NCBI GenBank assembly: GCA_046760905.1
Contig: JBHIFB010000167.1
Location: 1-6,002, forward strand
Length of the DNA: 6,002 bases
Direction of reading: 5' to 3'
Source of the DNA: JBHIFB01 sp046760905
GTDB lineage: Bacteria; Gemmatimonadota; CAZMKB01
Positions 5,688-6,002 of this stretch are shown piece after piece. Position 1 is the first letter of the stretch. The number at the start of each line of letters is the position of its first letter. The notes under the pieces are model-generated. The model was given only the letters and a program-made list of their open reading frames with translations, was not told where the DNA came from and did no database searches. The translations under genes were made by a program, and so were the position numbers.

Positions 5688-5703
5688 TCTCTTCTAAAGA
5701 GCG

Positions 5704-5738
5704 GCCGGGCTCCTCGCAAAGAGCCCGGCTTTTGTTTT
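5704..5738 (+). terminator. GC-rich intrinsic terminator hairpin, T tail on the plus strand
   Basis: GCCGGGCTC (5704-5712) and GAGCCCGGC (5721-5729) pair perfectly over 9 bp around an 8 nt loop, followed by TTTTGTTTT (5730-5738) on the plus strand. It sits 28 bp after the stop of the minus-strand gene at the right edge. In that direction the tail is only CGCTCTTT, preceded by an A-rich stretch. It may therefore act in both directions or mainly against plus-strand transcription, for which no gene is visible here. Confidence 0.75.
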
Positions 5739-5766
5739 ACTGTCAGCCGGCTGCCGGTGTTATGTC

Positions 5767-6002
5767 TTACTTTGTGCAACCAAAGTAATATCCCGAAATC
5801 GTCACCTGGGCATCCGACCATGTATTATATGCGATAACAGGAGCGGCCGGGGAGAAAGGAATTCCACTGGTCATATTTACGATAGGGGTATCGTAATCCT
5901 GACCCCATACAGAAATTTCTATCTCCTCAGGTTCAGCCTGGCTCAATATATGTATATGACAGTTATTGGTTGCAAAAACTGACATAGCAATTAAATCTGT
6001 GA
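5767..6002 (-). CDS. C-terminal fragment of an unknown protein, cut by the window edge
   Basis: The frame is open from the right edge to a TAA at 5767, 77 full codons plus a partial one. An ATG at 5985 has no ribosome site, and the codons before it (TDLIA) remain open, so the real start probably lies outside the window. The visible tail ends VTISGYYFGCTK and has short alternating hydrophobic stretches (IEISVWGQDYDTP, PVIAYNTWSDAQVTISGYYF), suggesting a beta-sandwich or similar extracellular module. No family is recognised. It shares no obvious similarity with the C-terminal domain of the beta-helix protein. Its transcription unit ends at or near the hairpin 5704-5738. Confidence 0.5.
   Translation of the reverse strand, partial: TDLIAMSVFATNNCHIHILSQAEPEEIEISVWGQDYDTPIVNMTSGIPFSPAAPVIAYNTWSDAQVTISGYYFGCTK

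Noticed and set aside
5767..5985. Complete 72-residue protein starting at 5985
   Set aside because: There is no ribosome site, and the frame stays open to the window edge, so this is more likely the end of a longer protein.

Overview
The window looks like a piece of chromosome from a free-living, Gram-negative-type bacterium. The hflK-hflC pair places it in a lineage with FtsH-type membrane proteolysis. The secreted beta-helix protein with a C-terminal Ig-like tail is of a kind common in uncultivated candidate phyla (Zixibacteria, Latescibacteria and WOR-3 were the lineages that came to mind). That placement is an inference from protein style, not a demonstrated taxonomy. The promoters readable here follow the sigma70 pattern (TTGACA-like / TATAAT-like, 17-18 bp spacing), and most genes have good Shine-Dalgarno sites.

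Left part (1-542): a divergent regulatory region. On the minus strand a TTGACA-17-TATACT promoter drives a gene whose first 16 codons lie at the window edge. On the plus strand a TTGACA promoter near 412-440 precedes a compact operon. Between the two promoters lies about 270 bp without a convincing intact gene. One minus-strand frame there reads like decayed coding sequence interrupted by a single TAA.

Central part (543-3551, plus strand): a class I SAM-dependent methyltransferase, then hflK (22 bp later, strong RBS), then hflC (ATGA overlap), then, after 72 bp, a small two-helix membrane protein with two CxxC knuckles. HflK and HflC form the membrane SPFH complex that surrounds and modulates the FtsH AAA protease. 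The methyltransferase and the small protein are co-directional neighbours of unknown connection to it.

Right part (3549-6002, minus strand): read in the direction of transcription, there is the 3' end of an unknown gene, a GC-rich hairpin, a consensus promoter, a broken tRNA-Lys (5' half only), a terminator hairpin, about 200 bp with no clear gene, a promoter, a gene for a secreted right-handed parallel beta-helix protein, its terminator, a second consensus tRNA promoter and an intact tRNA-Lys(UUU). The intact and broken tRNA-Lys copies share promoter layout and 5' half. They form a direct repeat about 2.02 kb apart that brackets the beta-helix gene. This duplicated tRNA bracket, and the fact that the broken copy keeps a promoter and a terminator, is the most unusual feature of the window. 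No integrase, transposase, CRISPR array or recognisable defence system is visible.
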